Positions 52,453 through 61,477 of a DNA stretch of 64,000 bases are shown in pieces. This stretch comes from Streptomyces sp. NBC_01235 (GTDB lineage Bacteria > Actinomycetota > Actinomycetes > Streptomycetales > Streptomycetaceae). The translations under genes were made by a program, and so were the position numbers. The stretch covers positions 2,852,001-2,916,000 of the forward strand of contig NZ_CP108513.1 of the NCBI RefSeq assembly GCF_035989285.1. The letters are read 5' to 3'. Each line of letters opens with the position of its first letter. The stretch's first letter is position 1. The notes below the pieces were generated by a model. It was not told where the DNA came from. It worked only from the letters and a program-made list of their open reading frames with translations, and did no database searches.

Positions 52453-53037
52453 ATGACCGTCGACCCGAACGCCGCCACCCAGGGTTTCCCCTCCCCCGAG
52501 CCCGCGCGGGGCGGCCCGCACCCGGCCCGCTACCTGGTCCCGGCGCTCGTCGCCGCCGCGGTGGCCGTCGCCCTGGGCGTGTACGGCAACGTCCACGACC
52601 CGGCCGGGACGGCCTTCAACCTGGCCGGCTTCAGCAGCACGGGCGCGGTGAAGTCCTGGCTGGCGACGGCCGCGATCTTCTTCGCGCTCGTCCAGCTCAC
52701 ATCGGCGCTGATGCTGTACGGGAAGCTGCCGGGCCCCGGCTGGTCCGGGACCCTGCACCGCTGGTCGGGCCGGGCGGCCTTCCTGATCGCCGTGCCGGTT
52801 GCGGTGCACTGCCTGTACGCGCTCGGCTTTCAGACATACGAGACGCGCGTCATGTGGCACTCCCTCCTGGGTTGCTTCTTCTTCGGCGCCTTCAGTGCCA
52901 AGATGCTGCTGCTCCGGTCGGAGCGACTCCCGGGATGGCTGCTGCCGATCGTCGGCGGACTCGTCTTCGCCGTCCTCACGATCATCTGGCTGACCTCGGC
53001 CCTCTGGTTCTTCCGCACCTTCGGAGTGACGACATGA
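52453..53037 (+). CDS. DUF6529-like polytopic protein, possible heme-b membrane protein
   Basis: This 194-residue protein has about five TM segments. Conserved His residues lie in TM positions: LHRWSGRAAFLIAVPVAVHCLYAL and MWHSLLGCFFFGAF. The spacing is what would be expected for axial ligands of a b-type cytochrome of the b561/ferric-reductase kind. Function not established. It overlaps the Rieske gene by ATGA, so the pair is co-translated. Confidence 0.75.
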   Translation: MTVDPNAATQGFPSPEPARGGPHPARYLVPALVAAAVAVALGVYGNVHDPAGTAFNLAGFSSTGAVKSWLATAAIFFALVQLTSALMLYGKLPGPGWSGTLHRWSGRAAFLIAVPVAVHCLYALGFQTYETRVMWHSLLGCFFFGAFSAKMLLLRSERLPGWLLPIVGGLVFAVLTIIWLTSALWFFRTFGVTT

Positions 53038-53453
53038 CCCTCCCCGCGACACGGCGCACGGTTCTCCTGGCGGCGGGCGGCGCGGCAGCGGCGCTCACGG
53101 CGGCTTGCAGCAACTACGGCGCCGACAACTCCTCGTCCTCGTCCGGGAAGTCGTCGGCGGCCGGCGGCCAGGAACTGGCGAAGACGACCGACATCCCCGT
53201 CGGCGGCGGCAAGATCTTCGCCGACGAGAAGGTCGTCGTCACCCAGCCGGCGAAGGACGACTTCAAGGCGTTCTCCGCGGTCTGCACGCACCAGGGCTGC
53301 ACGGTCGCCAGCATCGCCGACGGCATCATCCACTGCCCCTGCCACAAGAGCGAGTTCCGCATCGCCGACGGCTCGGTGGCCGGCGGCCCGGCACCGGGGC
53401 CGCTGCCCGCGAAACAGATCACGGTCACGGGCGGCACGATCAAGCTGGCCTGA
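53034..53453 (+). CDS. Rieske (2Fe-2S) lipoprotein
   Basis: This 139-residue protein starts with a Tat-like signal (TRRTVLLAAGGAAAALTAAC) whose lipobox gives Cys25. The Rieske motif is complete: Cys84-x-His86 and Cys101-x2-His104, with Cys89 and Cys103 able to form the stabilising disulfide. An exported, membrane-anchored cluster binder, it would take or donate electrons to the preceding membrane protein. It is too small to be the QcrA subunit. Confidence 0.9.
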   Translation: MTLPATRRTVLLAAGGAAAALTAACSNYGADNSSSSSGKSSAAGGQELAKTTDIPVGGGKIFADEKVVVTQPAKDDFKAFSAVCTHQGCTVASIADGIIHCPCHKSEFRIADGSVAGGPAPGPLPAKQITVTGGTIKLA

Positions 53454-53473
53454 GCCACTGACTCACCGTCGGC

Positions 53474-54496
53474 TCACTGGTCCCAGAGCGCCCCGAGCGT
53501 CACCAGTTCCCCCTGGTACTCGATCCGGTCCGACCACGCGGTCGGCCAGGCGTCCGCCCCCGCGTACGCGCCCGCGAAGGCGCCCGCCAGGCAGGCGATG
53601 GAGTCGGAGTCCCCGGACGAGCAGGCGGCCCGGCGCAGCACGGTCACCGGTTCGTCGGGGAAGAGCAGGAAGCACAGCAGGCCGGCGGCCATGGCCTCCT
53701 CGGCGATCCACCCCTCCCCCGCCGCCAGGCACGGGTCGGCCTCGGGCGAGGGATCGCGCAGCGCCTCCTCAAGACGCTCCAGCACGCCCAGGCAGTCGTC
53801 CCAGCCGCGCGCGATGAAGTGCTCCGGGGTCGGGTCCTGGCTGCGGGTCCACAGGTCGTCGAGCCAGCGGTGGTGGTAGCGGGAGCGGTTGTCCAGGGCG
53901 TACGTGCGCAGCAGCCCGAGCAGACCGGCCGGGTCGGCACCCTGCGCGAGCAGCCGCACGGCGTGGGCGGTGAGGTCGGAGGCGGCGAGCGCGGTGGGAT
54001 GCCCGTGGGTGAGGGCGGACTGGAGCTGAGCGGCACCGGCCCGCTGCTCGTCGCTGAGCCCGGGAACGAGGCCGACGGGGGCGACACGCATGTTGGCACC
54101 GCAGCCCTTGGAGCCGATCTGACTGGCGTCCTGCCAAAGGCGCTTGTCGTCCTCGAGCAGGTCGCAGGCGGTCAGGCAGGTCCGCCCGGGGGCCCGGTTG
54201 TTGTCCGGCGACCGGTACCAGTCCACGAACTCCGCGCGCAGCGGCCGCGCCAGCGCGGCCGGCACGAGCAGCCCCCGGTCCATGGCGGTCCGCAGGGCCC
54301 GCCCCACCGCGAGGGTCATCTGTGTGTCGTCGGAGACGAAGGCGCGCTTGGGCAGTTCCATCTCCCGCCACGGCCCGCACTTGGCGAGGATCGACGGGAC
54401 GTCGTTGAACTCGGTCGGAAACCCGAGCGCGTCCCCCAGTGCGAGCCCCAGCAGGGACCCGGTGGCGCGCTTCCTGACGGTGGTGGAGGTGGTCAT
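53474..54496 (-). CDS. ADP-ribosylglycohydrolase family protein
   Basis: This 340-residue protein has [15 protein letters not shown], metal-binding [11 protein letters not shown], and [19 protein letters not shown] at the C-terminus, the DraG-type dinuclear Mg/Mn site. Such enzymes remove ADP-ribose from proteins or related substrates. Its ATG overlaps the nrtR stop (ATGA), so it is translated with that regulator. Confidence 0.9.
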   Translation of the reverse strand: MTTSTTVRKRATGSLLGLALGDALGFPTEFNDVPSILAKCGPWREMELPKRAFVSDDTQMTLAVGRALRTAMDRGLLVPAALARPLRAEFVDWYRSPDNNRAPGRTCLTACDLLEDDKRLWQDASQIGSKGCGANMRVAPVGLVPGLSDEQRAGAAQLQSALTHGHPTALAASDLTAHAVRLLAQGADPAGLLGLLRTYALDNRSRYHHRWLDDLWTRSQDPTPEHFIARGWDDCLGVLERLEEALRDPSPEADPCLAAGEGWIAEEAMAAGLLCFLLFPDEPVTVLRRAACSSGDSDSIACLAGAFAGAYAGADAWPTAWSDRIEYQGELVTLGALWDQ

Positions 54497-55212
54497 GCGG
54501 AACGTCCTTCCCGGGGCGGTCGCAGCAGGGGCGGGTGGAGCGCGGTGGCGGTGCCCGCGCGGTAGAGGGCGGCGGGCTTGCCGCGTCCGCCGGTCAGACG
54601 TGCGGCGCCGGGCACGGGCTCGACGAAGCCCGGGGTGGCGAGCACCTTGCGCCGGAAGTTGGGACGGTCGAGTCCGGTCCCCCACACCGTCTCGTAGACC
54701 TGCTGGAGCTCTCCGAGGGTGAACTCGGGCGGGCAGAAGGCGGTCGCGAGGCAGGTGTACTCGAGCTTGGCGCCGACCCGGTCGTGGGCGTCGGCCAGGA
54801 TCCTGTTGTGGTCGAAGGCGAGCGGCTTCACGTCGTCGTACGGCAGCCAGCGCGCCTGGGCCGCGTCGCCGCCGCCGGTCGGTTCGGGGGCGTCGGGCAG
54901 CAGGGCGGCGAAGGCGACGGAGACGACCCGCATCCTGGGATCGCGGTCGGGCTCGCTGTAGGTGCGCAGCTGTTCCAGGTGCAGCCCGGAGACGTCCTTC
55001 AGGCCGGTCTCCTCGGCGAGCTCGCGCCGGGCGGCCGTCTCCGCGGACTCGTCCGGCAGCACGAAGCCTCCGGGCAGCGCCCAGTGTCCGGCGTACGGCT
55101 CCTGGCCGCGTTCGACGAGCAGCACGTGCAGGGCGCCCGCGCGCAGGGTCAGGACGGCGAGGTCGACGGTGACGGCGAAGGGTTCGTGGGCGTACTTGTC
55201 GTAGCCGAGCAT
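54493..55212 (-). CDS. nrtR: NrtR-type NUDIX transcriptional regulator
   Basis: This 239-residue protein has an N-terminal NUDIX domain with an intact box ([23 protein letters not shown] matches Gx5Ex7REUxEExGU) and a C-terminal winged-helix domain ([29 protein letters not shown]), as in NrtR repressors of NAD biosynthesis, which respond to ADP-ribose. The start codon and AGGGAG ribosome binding site lie within a perfect inverted repeat whose centre (TATAGTC-N5-GACTATA) is the likely operator, so it is probably self-regulated. Coupled to an ADP-ribosylglycohydrolase gene. Confidence 0.87.
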   Translation of the reverse strand: MLGYDKYAHEPFAVTVDLAVLTLRAGALHVLLVERGQEPYAGHWALPGGFVLPDESAETAARRELAEETGLKDVSGLHLEQLRTYSEPDRDPRMRVVSVAFAALLPDAPEPTGGGDAAQARWLPYDDVKPLAFDHNRILADAHDRVGAKLEYTCLATAFCPPEFTLGELQQVYETVWGTGLDRPNFRRKVLATPGFVEPVPGAARLTGGRGKPAALYRAGTATALHPPLLRPPREGRSA

Positions 55213-55267
55213 GACCGCACTCCCTTTTTATAGTCACCACGACTATAAAAAGGGAGTGCGGTCATGC
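55209..55267. repeat. perfect 27-bp inverted repeat over the nrtR promoter and start
   Basis: The arms 55209-55235 and 55241-55267 are exact reverse complements separated by ACCAC. Each holds TATAGTC, CCTTTTT, the AGGGAG ribosome binding site and an ATG with 7-nt spacing. The left ATG starts nrtR; the right ATG (55264) faces antisense into the rluB 3' end. It may be both operator and, for rluB mRNA, a terminator. Confidence 0.92.
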
Positions 55268-55293
55268 ACAAGCCCTTGGAGCTTCAGGAGTCC

Positions 55294-56388
55294 CTAAAGG
55301 TCGACTTCCTTCATCAGCATGCCGACCTCGGTGTTGGACAGCCGGCGCAGCCAGCCCGACTTCTGGTCGCCCAGGGTGATCGGGCCGAAGGCGACGCGCA
55401 CCAGCTTGTCGACCGGGAAGCCGGCCTCGGCCAGCATCCGGCGCACGATGTGCTTGCGCCCCTCGTGCAGGGTCACCTCGACCAGGTAGTTCTTGCCGGT
55501 CTGCTCGACGACCCGGAAGTGGTCCGCCTTCGCGTACCCGTCGTCCAGCTGGATGCCGTCCTTGAGCTTCTTGCCCAGGTCGCGCGGGATCGGGCCGACG
55601 ATGTGCGCGAGGTAGACCTTCTTCACGCCGTACTTGGGGTGGGTCAGCCGGTGCGCCAGCTCGCCGTGGTTGGTGAGCAGGATGACACCCTCGGTCTCGG
55701 TGTCGAGCCGGCCCACGTGGAACAGCCGTGTCTCGCGGTTGGTCACGTAGTCGCCGAGGCACTGACGGCCCTCGTTGTCCTCCATCGTGGAGACGACGCC
55801 GGCCGGCTTGTTCAGCGAGAAGAACTGGTACGACTGCGTCGCGACCGTCAGGCCGTCGACCTTGACCTCGTCCTTCTCCGGGTCCACCCGCTTGCCCTGC
55901 TCGAGCACGATCTCGCCGTTGACCTCGACCCGCGCCTGCTCGATCAGCTCCTCGCAGGCCCGCCGGGAGCCGTAGCCCGCGCGCGCGAGGATCTTCTGCA
56001 GCCGCTCGCCCTCCTGCTCGGCGCCCGGGAAGGTCTTGGGCAGCTTGACGTCCTTCTTGCCCGCGTACCGCTCGCGGTTGCGCTCCTCGGCCCGCGCCTC
56101 GTACTCGCGCGAGGTCGCCGGGACCGAACGGCCGCGTCCGGTGCCCTGACCCTGCTTGGGCCCGCCCTTGGCACCGCCGCGCGCGGAGGCGCCGCGCCCG
56201 GACTTCGGGCCCTCATGGGTGCCGCTCGGCCCTACGTCGTAGCGGCGCTCCTCGGGGCGGGGCTTGCTCGGGCGCTGCGGCCTGTCGTCGCGCCCTCCCC
56301 CGCCCTTCGGCTGGGAGCCGCCCCCACCGGTTCCCCGGGGCTTGCCGCGCCCGCTGTTCCTGCCACTGCCGCTGCCACTGCTTCGCAT
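55294..56388 (-). CDS. rluB: 23S rRNA pseudouridine synthase (RluB/RsuA family)
   Basis: This 364-residue protein has an N-terminal basic Gly/Arg-rich extension of about 100 residues, an S4 domain (RLQKILARAGYGSRRACEELI), and the catalytic core with GRLDTETEGVILLTN (Asp) and the LHEGRKHIVRRML motif. It isomerises a specific rRNA uridine. Its ATG shares one base with the scpB stop (TGATG). Confidence 0.92.
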   Translation of the reverse strand: MRSSGSGSGRNSGRGKPRGTGGGGSQPKGGGGRDDRPQRPSKPRPEERRYDVGPSGTHEGPKSGRGASARGGAKGGPKQGQGTGRGRSVPATSREYEARAEERNRERYAGKKDVKLPKTFPGAEQEGERLQKILARAGYGSRRACEELIEQARVEVNGEIVLEQGKRVDPEKDEVKVDGLTVATQSYQFFSLNKPAGVVSTMEDNEGRQCLGDYVTNRETRLFHVGRLDTETEGVILLTNHGELAHRLTHPKYGVKKVYLAHIVGPIPRDLGKKLKDGIQLDDGYAKADHFRVVEQTGKNYLVEVTLHEGRKHIVRRMLAEAGFPVDKLVRVAFGPITLGDQKSGWLRRLSNTEVGMLMKEVDL

Positions 56389-57017
56389 CAAAGTTCCGTC
56401 GTCGTCGTGTCGTCTGCATCTGCGTCCGGTGCGTCCGGATCGAACGACGGGACCCCTTCCAGCGTCTCGGCCTCGATCGCCTCCGCCTCGGGGAGAAAGG
56501 GCGCGAGCTCCGGGAGCTCGTCCAGGCCTCGCAGGCCCATCCGCTCCAGAAAGTAGTTCGTCGTCCTGTACAGGATCGCACCTGTTTCGGGTTCCGCGCC
56601 CGCCTCCTCCACCAGACCGCGCTGGAGCAGCGTGCGCATGACGCCGTCACAGTTGACCCCGCGCACCGCGGAGACCCTGCTGCGGCTGACCGGCTGGCGG
56701 TACGCGACGACCGCCAGGGTCTCCAGCGCCGCCTGGGTGAGACGGGCCTGCTGCCCGTCCAGGACGAAGCCCTCCACGGCCGCCGCGTACTCGGGCCGGG
56801 TGTAGAACCGCCAGCCGCCCGCGATGAGCCTGAGCTCGAAGCCTCGCCCCTGCACGGTGTACTCGTCGGCCAGCTCGCGCAGGGCGTCGGTGATCTGCCG
56901 CCGGGGCCGCTGGAGGATCTTCGCGAGGTGCTCCTCGGTCGCGGGCTCGTCGACGACCATCAGGACGGCCTCCAGGGCCGGCTTGAGGTCCAGTGCGGCG
57001 ACGGTCTCCTCGCTCAC
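56388..57017 (-). CDS. scpB: segregation and condensation protein ScpB
   Basis: This 209-residue protein has two winged-helix domains: LKPALEAVLMVVDEPATEEHLAKIL and ARLTQAALETLAVVAYRQPVSR, SAVRGVNCDGVMRTLLQRGLVEE. It forms the kleisin-interacting part of the SMC complex with ScpA. The tail is acidic. GTGA overlap with scpA. Confidence 0.95.
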   Translation of the reverse strand: MSEETVAALDLKPALEAVLMVVDEPATEEHLAKILQRPRRQITDALRELADEYTVQGRGFELRLIAGGWRFYTRPEYAAAVEGFVLDGQQARLTQAALETLAVVAYRQPVSRSRVSAVRGVNCDGVMRTLLQRGLVEEAGAEPETGAILYRTTNYFLERMGLRGLDELPELAPFLPEAEAIEAETLEGVPSFDPDAPDADADDTTTTEL

Positions 57018-58075
57018 GTCTTCGTCTCCTTCTCGGGCTCCTCGGGCGGCCGGTCGAACTCGTCCGTGATCATCGGCTGCGCGTCCCCGTCCCCACCGGT
57101 CCAGCGCACCAGCAACTCCCCGAGCGCGGTCTCCTGGTCGAGCGCGACGGCCTTCTCCCGGTACAGCTCCAGCAGCGCCAGGAACCTGGCCACGACGGTG
57201 AGGGTGTCGTCGGTGTCCTCGACCAGCACCCGGAAGCTGGCCTCGCCGAGCTTCTTGAGCCGCGCGACGACGATCCCGGCCTGCTCCTGCACGCTCACCA
57301 GCGGCGCGTGGATGTGGTCGACGTAGACCTGCGGCTTGGCCTTGGGCTGCATCGCCTTGACCGCGAGCTTCGCGAACCCTTCCGCGCCGATGCTGATGAC
57401 CACCTCGGGCAGCAGCTCGGCGTGGTGCGGTTCGAGGCCGACGGTACGGGGGTAGCGCCGGGCCTCGCGCTCCAGCCGGTCCGTGAAGATGTCGGCGACC
57501 TGCTTGTAGGCCCGGTACTGGAGCAGGCGGGCGAACAGCAGGTCCCGGGCCTCCAGCAGTGCCAGGTCGGCCTCGTCCTCGACCTCCGCGGCGGGCAGCA
57601 GCCGGGCCGCCTTCAGATCGAGCAGCGTGGCGGCCACGACCAGGAACTCGGTCGTCTGGTCGAGGTCCCAGTCCGGCCCCATCGCCCGGATGTGCGCCAT
57701 GAACTCGTCGGTGACCTTCGACAGCGCCACCTCGGTGACGTCCAGCTTGTGCTTGGAGATCAGCTGGAGCAGCAGATCGAAGGGCCCCTCGAAGTTGGCG
57801 AGACGGACCTTGAAGACACCGTCGGGGATTTCCTGAGGCGTTTCCTCACGGGTTTCCCCGGTGGTTTCCGCGGCTTCCACCGGCGGCACGGCTTCAGGTA
57901 CCGGAGGCGGAACCGCCGGCACAACCGGCTCCACCGGCACAACCGGTTCCACGGACACAACCGGTTCCACCGGCTCGACCCGTTCCACCGGCTGAGCCGC
58001 CGGCCCCCGCCCCAGCACACGCCGGCGGCCGGCTGCTGCGCCGGGGCCGGGGGCTGGGACGTCGTTCGAGGTCAT
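57014..58075 (-). CDS. scpA: segregation and condensation protein ScpA (kleisin)
   Basis: This 353-residue protein has the kleisin core from FKVRLANFEGPFDLLLQLISKHKLDVTEVAL to the C-terminal EEPEKETKT. The N-terminal ~80 residues are a low-complexity run of VEPVV/VPAVPP repeats, encoded by 18-bp DNA repeats around 57920-57995. It bridges the SMC heads. scpA, scpB and rluB are coupled by overlaps. Confidence 0.95.
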   Translation of the reverse strand: MTSNDVPAPGPGAAAGRRRVLGRGPAAQPVERVEPVEPVVSVEPVVPVEPVVPAVPPPVPEAVPPVEAAETTGETREETPQEIPDGVFKVRLANFEGPFDLLLQLISKHKLDVTEVALSKVTDEFMAHIRAMGPDWDLDQTTEFLVVAATLLDLKAARLLPAAEVEDEADLALLEARDLLFARLLQYRAYKQVADIFTDRLEREARRYPRTVGLEPHHAELLPEVVISIGAEGFAKLAVKAMQPKAKPQVYVDHIHAPLVSVQEQAGIVVARLKKLGEASFRVLVEDTDDTLTVVARFLALLELYREKAVALDQETALGELLVRWTGGDGDAQPMITDEFDRPPEEPEKETKT

Positions 58076-58093
58076 GGCCCCCGCAGGCTACCG

Positions 58094-58681
58094 CTAGCGC
58101 CCGCGCAGCCGTCGTACGAGGATGCTCGCGTCCCCGCGGCTCTCCAGGTCGGCGAGGACCACGGCGACCGCCTCGCGGACGATGCGCCCCCGGTCCACGG
58201 CCAGCCCGTGTTCGCCGCGGAGCACCAGCCGGGCGTGCTCCAGGTCCATGAGCTCCTCTGCCGAGACATAGACGGTGATCTTCTCGTCGTGCCGCTCCCG
58301 GCCGCTGGGCCGACGGGCGGCCGCCCGGCCACGCTTTCGCGGCTGCCCCTCGGCGGAGGCGTCCGCGGCAGAACCTTCCTGCGCGCCCTGGCGCCGCTCG
58401 GAGCGCTCCCCGGTGACGCCCCGGGTGCGGGACTCCCCGGCGTCGCTCTGGCCCGCCTCGGCCGCCGCGTGCTCGGCACCCTCGCCGTCGCCGCCCCGCA
58501 CGGGCACGGCCTGCGGCGCGTCCTCCGCACCGCCGGCCGCCACCCCGTCGCTCTCGGCGGCCGGCGCGGGCACCCGGGCCTCGCCGTTGGCGGAGCGCCG
58601 GGGCGCGGACGGCTGAAGCGCCATTCCCCCTGTCGTACGGAAGAGTTCGTCGGCCCCCGGCAGACTCACTCGGCGTGACAC
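58094..58681 (-). CDS. disordered protein with C-terminal ribbon-helix-helix-like domain
   Basis: This 195-residue protein is mostly Ala/Gly/Glu-rich and disordered to about residue 130, then has KITVYVSAEELMDLEHARLVLRGEHGLAVDRGRIVREAVAVVLADLE, resembling a ribbon-helix-helix DNA-binding or ParA-associated module. It overlaps parA by 16 bp and lies between parA and scpA. It may be a ParB-like or CopG-like partner of ParA; this is inference. Confidence 0.65.
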   Translation of the reverse strand: MSRRVSLPGADELFRTTGGMALQPSAPRRSANGEARVPAPAAESDGVAAGGAEDAPQAVPVRGGDGEGAEHAAAEAGQSDAGESRTRGVTGERSERRQGAQEGSAADASAEGQPRKRGRAAARRPSGRERHDEKITVYVSAEELMDLEHARLVLRGEHGLAVDRGRIVREAVAVVLADLESRGDASILVRRLRGR

Positions 58682-59844
58682 CGGGCGAGCACCTCCCTGG
58701 CGAGCTGACGGTAGGCGGCGGCGCCGACGGAGTTGGAGGCGTACGTGGTGATCGGCTCACCGGCGACCGTGGTCTCCGGGAAGCGGACCGTGCGCCCGAT
58801 GACCGTGTGGTAGACGTGGTCGTCGAACGCCTCGACGACACGCGCGAGCACCTCACGGCTGTGCACGGTGCGCGAGTCGTACATGGTGGCGAGGATCCCG
58901 TCGAGCTCCAGCTCCGGGTTGAGCCGCTCCTGGACCTTCTCGATGGTCTCGGTCAGCAGCGCCACACCTCGGAGGGCGAAGAACTCGCACTCCAGCGGCA
59001 CTATCACCTTGTGCGCCGCCGTGAGCGCGTTGACGGTGAGCAGGCCGAGCGAGGGCTGACAGTCGATGACGATGTAGTCGTAGTCGGGCAGCAGCGGCTT
59101 GAGCGCCCGCTGGAGCGTCGACTCGCGCGCGACCTCGGACACCAGCTGGACCTCGGCGGCCGACAGGTCGATGTTGCTGGGCAGCAGGTCCATGTTGGGG
59201 ACCGCCGTCTTCAGGAGCACCTCGTCCGCCGCCATGCCCCGCTCCATGAGCAGGTTGTAGACGGTGAGGTCGAGCTCCATGGGATTGACACCGAGACCGA
59301 CCGACAGCGCGCCCTGCGGGTCGAAGTCCACGAGCAGTACGCGACGGCCGTACTCCGCGAGCGCGGCACCCAGGTTGATGGTCGACGTCGTCTTGCCCAC
59401 GCCGCCCTTCTGGTTGCACATCGCGATGATCGTCGCGGGACCGTGCTGGGTCAGCGGGCCCGGGATCGGGAAGTACGGCAGCGGGCGTCCGGTCGGACCG
59501 ACGCGCTCACGGCGCTGTCGGGCCGCGTCGGGCGCGAGCGTGGCCGCGTACTCCGGGTCGGGCTCGTACTCGGCGTCGGGATCGTAGAAGTGCCCGTCGG
59601 GCAGTTCGTCGTAGTCGGCGAAGTGGTTGTGGGGCGCGCCACTTCCGTCGCCGGCCATGGCGTTCACGTGATGGCCATCCATGCTCTGGGGTGCTGTCTG
59701 AGCCAATAGGGGACTGGTCTGGCTCTGATGGGCTGCGAAGGTTCGGACAGCGACGGAGCCGACAGCCTCGAGCCCCGCGGAACCCGTGCCCCGCGTAAGC
59801 ATTCCTGGATGACCACCCCCGGGAGAAAATGTCGACTCATTCAC
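58666..59844 (-). CDS. parA: ParA-family ATPase
   Basis: From the GTG at 59844 (AAGGAGG upstream) it is 392 residues. The N-terminal ~130 residues are disordered and start MNESTFSPGGGH. The ATPase has the deviant Walker A CNQKGGVGKTTSTINL, DFDPQGALSVGLG and DCQPSLGLLTVNAL. This is the paralogue that lies with scpAB, distinct from the oriC-proximal parA-parB pair. It probably moves or positions chromosome DNA with ScpAB. The disordered extension is a Streptomyces feature. Confidence 0.92.
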   Translation of the reverse strand: MNESTFSPGGGHPGMLTRGTGSAGLEAVGSVAVRTFAAHQSQTSPLLAQTAPQSMDGHHVNAMAGDGSGAPHNHFADYDELPDGHFYDPDAEYEPDPEYAATLAPDAARQRRERVGPTGRPLPYFPIPGPLTQHGPATIIAMCNQKGGVGKTTSTINLGAALAEYGRRVLLVDFDPQGALSVGLGVNPMELDLTVYNLLMERGMAADEVLLKTAVPNMDLLPSNIDLSAAEVQLVSEVARESTLQRALKPLLPDYDYIVIDCQPSLGLLTVNALTAAHKVIVPLECEFFALRGVALLTETIEKVQERLNPELELDGILATMYDSRTVHSREVLARVVEAFDDHVYHTVIGRTVRFPETTVAGEPITTYASNSVGAAAYRQLAREVLARCHAE

Positions 59845-60216
59845 AAGTCGTCTTACCTCCTTGGTGACCAGGAAACTTCTAGACAAGGTCAGCGTGGCAC
59901 CATGCCGACGGTTGGCGACTCTATGGCGTGTCGGGCGTCCGCAGCAACACAATCCGCCGGACCCGGCCCGATGTGTCGGCAATGAAACATCCGGCTGTCA
60001 AGGGCGTACGGCCGTCGCACGGCAGGTTTCACCGGTGTGCGAATCGGTCGAAGGGTTACGTTCGAGGCGAGTTGACCGAGAGCCGCAAAGTGACCATACA
60101 CACATCCGGCCGGACCTTGTCGGCAAGGTCCGGCCGGGTGTGCGCGGTTGACGAGCTGTGTTGACGTATCGCCTTTTTCCCAGCGCCGACTTGGCCGTCC
60201 GGTGGGGTGGATCGGC
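59845..60216. other. intergenic, parA promoter and ald terminator
   Basis: 372 bp upstream of parA. It contains the hairpin reported at 60101-60142. No gene recognised in the rest. Confidence 0.5.
60101..60142 (-). terminator. terminator of ald
   Basis: CACATCCGGCCGGACCTTG and CAAGGTCCGGCCGGGTGTG form a 19-bp stem with one G-U-type mismatch and a 4-nt loop, 75 bp after the ald stop. Confidence 0.88.
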
Positions 60217-61341
60217 TCAGCCGAGCAGGGAGTACAGCTCCACGTGCTCCAGTCCGTGCGCCTCGGCGACCTCGCGGTAAACGACCTTGCCGTCATGGGT
60301 GTTGAGGCCCTTGGCCAGCGCGGGATCGCGGCGCAGCGCCTCCACCCAGCCCCGGTCGGCGAGTTCGACGATGTACGGCAGCGTGGCGTTGGTGAGCGCG
60401 TAGGTGGAGGTGTTGGGGACCGCGCCGGGCATGTTGGCGACGCAGTAGAAGACCGAGTCGTGGACCGGGAAGGTCGGCTCGGCGTGGGTGGTCGGACGGG
60501 AGTCCTCGAAGCAGCCGCCCTGGTCGATCGCGATGTCGACAAGGACACTTCCCGGCTTCATCCGGGACACGAGCTCGTTGGTGACCAGCTTCGGGGCCTT
60601 GGCGCCCGGGACGAGGACGGCGCCGATCACGAGGTCGGCCTCGAGGCAGGCCTTCTCCAGCTCGAAGGCGTTGGAGACGACCGTCTGGATCTTCGTACCG
60701 AAGACCTTGTCCGCCTCCTTGAGCTTGTTGATGTCCTTGTCGAGCAGGGTCACGTGGAAGCCCATGCCGATGGCGATCTGCGCCGCGTTCCAGCCGGAGA
60801 CACCGCCGCCGATGACGACCGCCCTGGCGGCCAGCACGCCCGGGACGCCGCCGGGCAGCACACCGCGGCCGCCGTTGGCGCGCATCAGGTGGTAGGCGCC
60901 GACCTGGGGGGCCAGCCGGCCGGCCACCTCGGACATCGGGGCGAGCAACGGCAGCGCGCGGCTCGGCAGCTCGACGGTCTCGTAGGCGATCGCCGTGGTG
61001 CCGGACTCGATGAGGGCGTCCGTGCACTCCTTGGAGGCGGCCAGGTGCAGGTAGGTGAAGAGCGTCTGGTCCTTGCGCAGGCGGTGGTACTCCTCGGCGA
61101 TGGGCTCCTTGACCTTCAGCAGCAGGTCGGCGGTGGCCCAGACCTCGTCGGCCGTGTCCAGGATCCGCGCGCCCGCGGCCACGTACTCGTCGTCCGTGAT
61201 CGACGAGCCGACGCCGGCGCCTCGCTCGACGACGACCTGGTGGCCGTGGCGCACCAGCTCGTGCACTCCGGCGGGGGTGATGGCCACCCGGAACTCGTTG
61301 TTCTTGACCTCGCGGGGGATGCCGACCTTCACGTCGATCAC
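60217..61341 (-). CDS. ald: alanine dehydrogenase
   Basis: This 374-residue enzyme has [49 protein letters not shown] and the NAD motif [20 protein letters not shown]. It interconverts L-alanine with pyruvate plus ammonia. The GTG has AAGGACC just upstream. Monocistronic with its own terminator. Confidence 0.95.
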   Translation of the reverse strand: MIDVKVGIPREVKNNEFRVAITPAGVHELVRHGHQVVVERGAGVGSSITDDEYVAAGARILDTADEVWATADLLLKVKEPIAEEYHRLRKDQTLFTYLHLAASKECTDALIESGTTAIAYETVELPSRALPLLAPMSEVAGRLAPQVGAYHLMRANGGRGVLPGGVPGVLAARAVVIGGGVSGWNAAQIAIGMGFHVTLLDKDINKLKEADKVFGTKIQTVVSNAFELEKACLEADLVIGAVLVPGAKAPKLVTNELVSRMKPGSVLVDIAIDQGGCFEDSRPTTHAEPTFPVHDSVFYCVANMPGAVPNTSTYALTNATLPYIVELADRGWVEALRRDPALAKGLNTHDGKVVYREVAEAHGLEHVELYSLLG

Positions 61342-61477
61342 GGTCCTTGGCTCAGAGGGTGTGGGGGTACAGCGAAGACATACCCGGAGGTATAGGGCAC
61401 ACCGGGATGCACCGCAGGAGAACGTGCGGCAGAGCCAGTCTAATGAAGGTGTTCCCGCTGTCTAGCCTTTCATTGCA

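Noticed and set aside
55264..56556. Real gene antisense to rluB starting in the right arm of the nrtR palindrome
   Set aside because: It has a perfect copied ribosome binding site and ATG, but the translated sequence is that expected from an antisense frame and has no domain; kept only as part of the palindrome finding.
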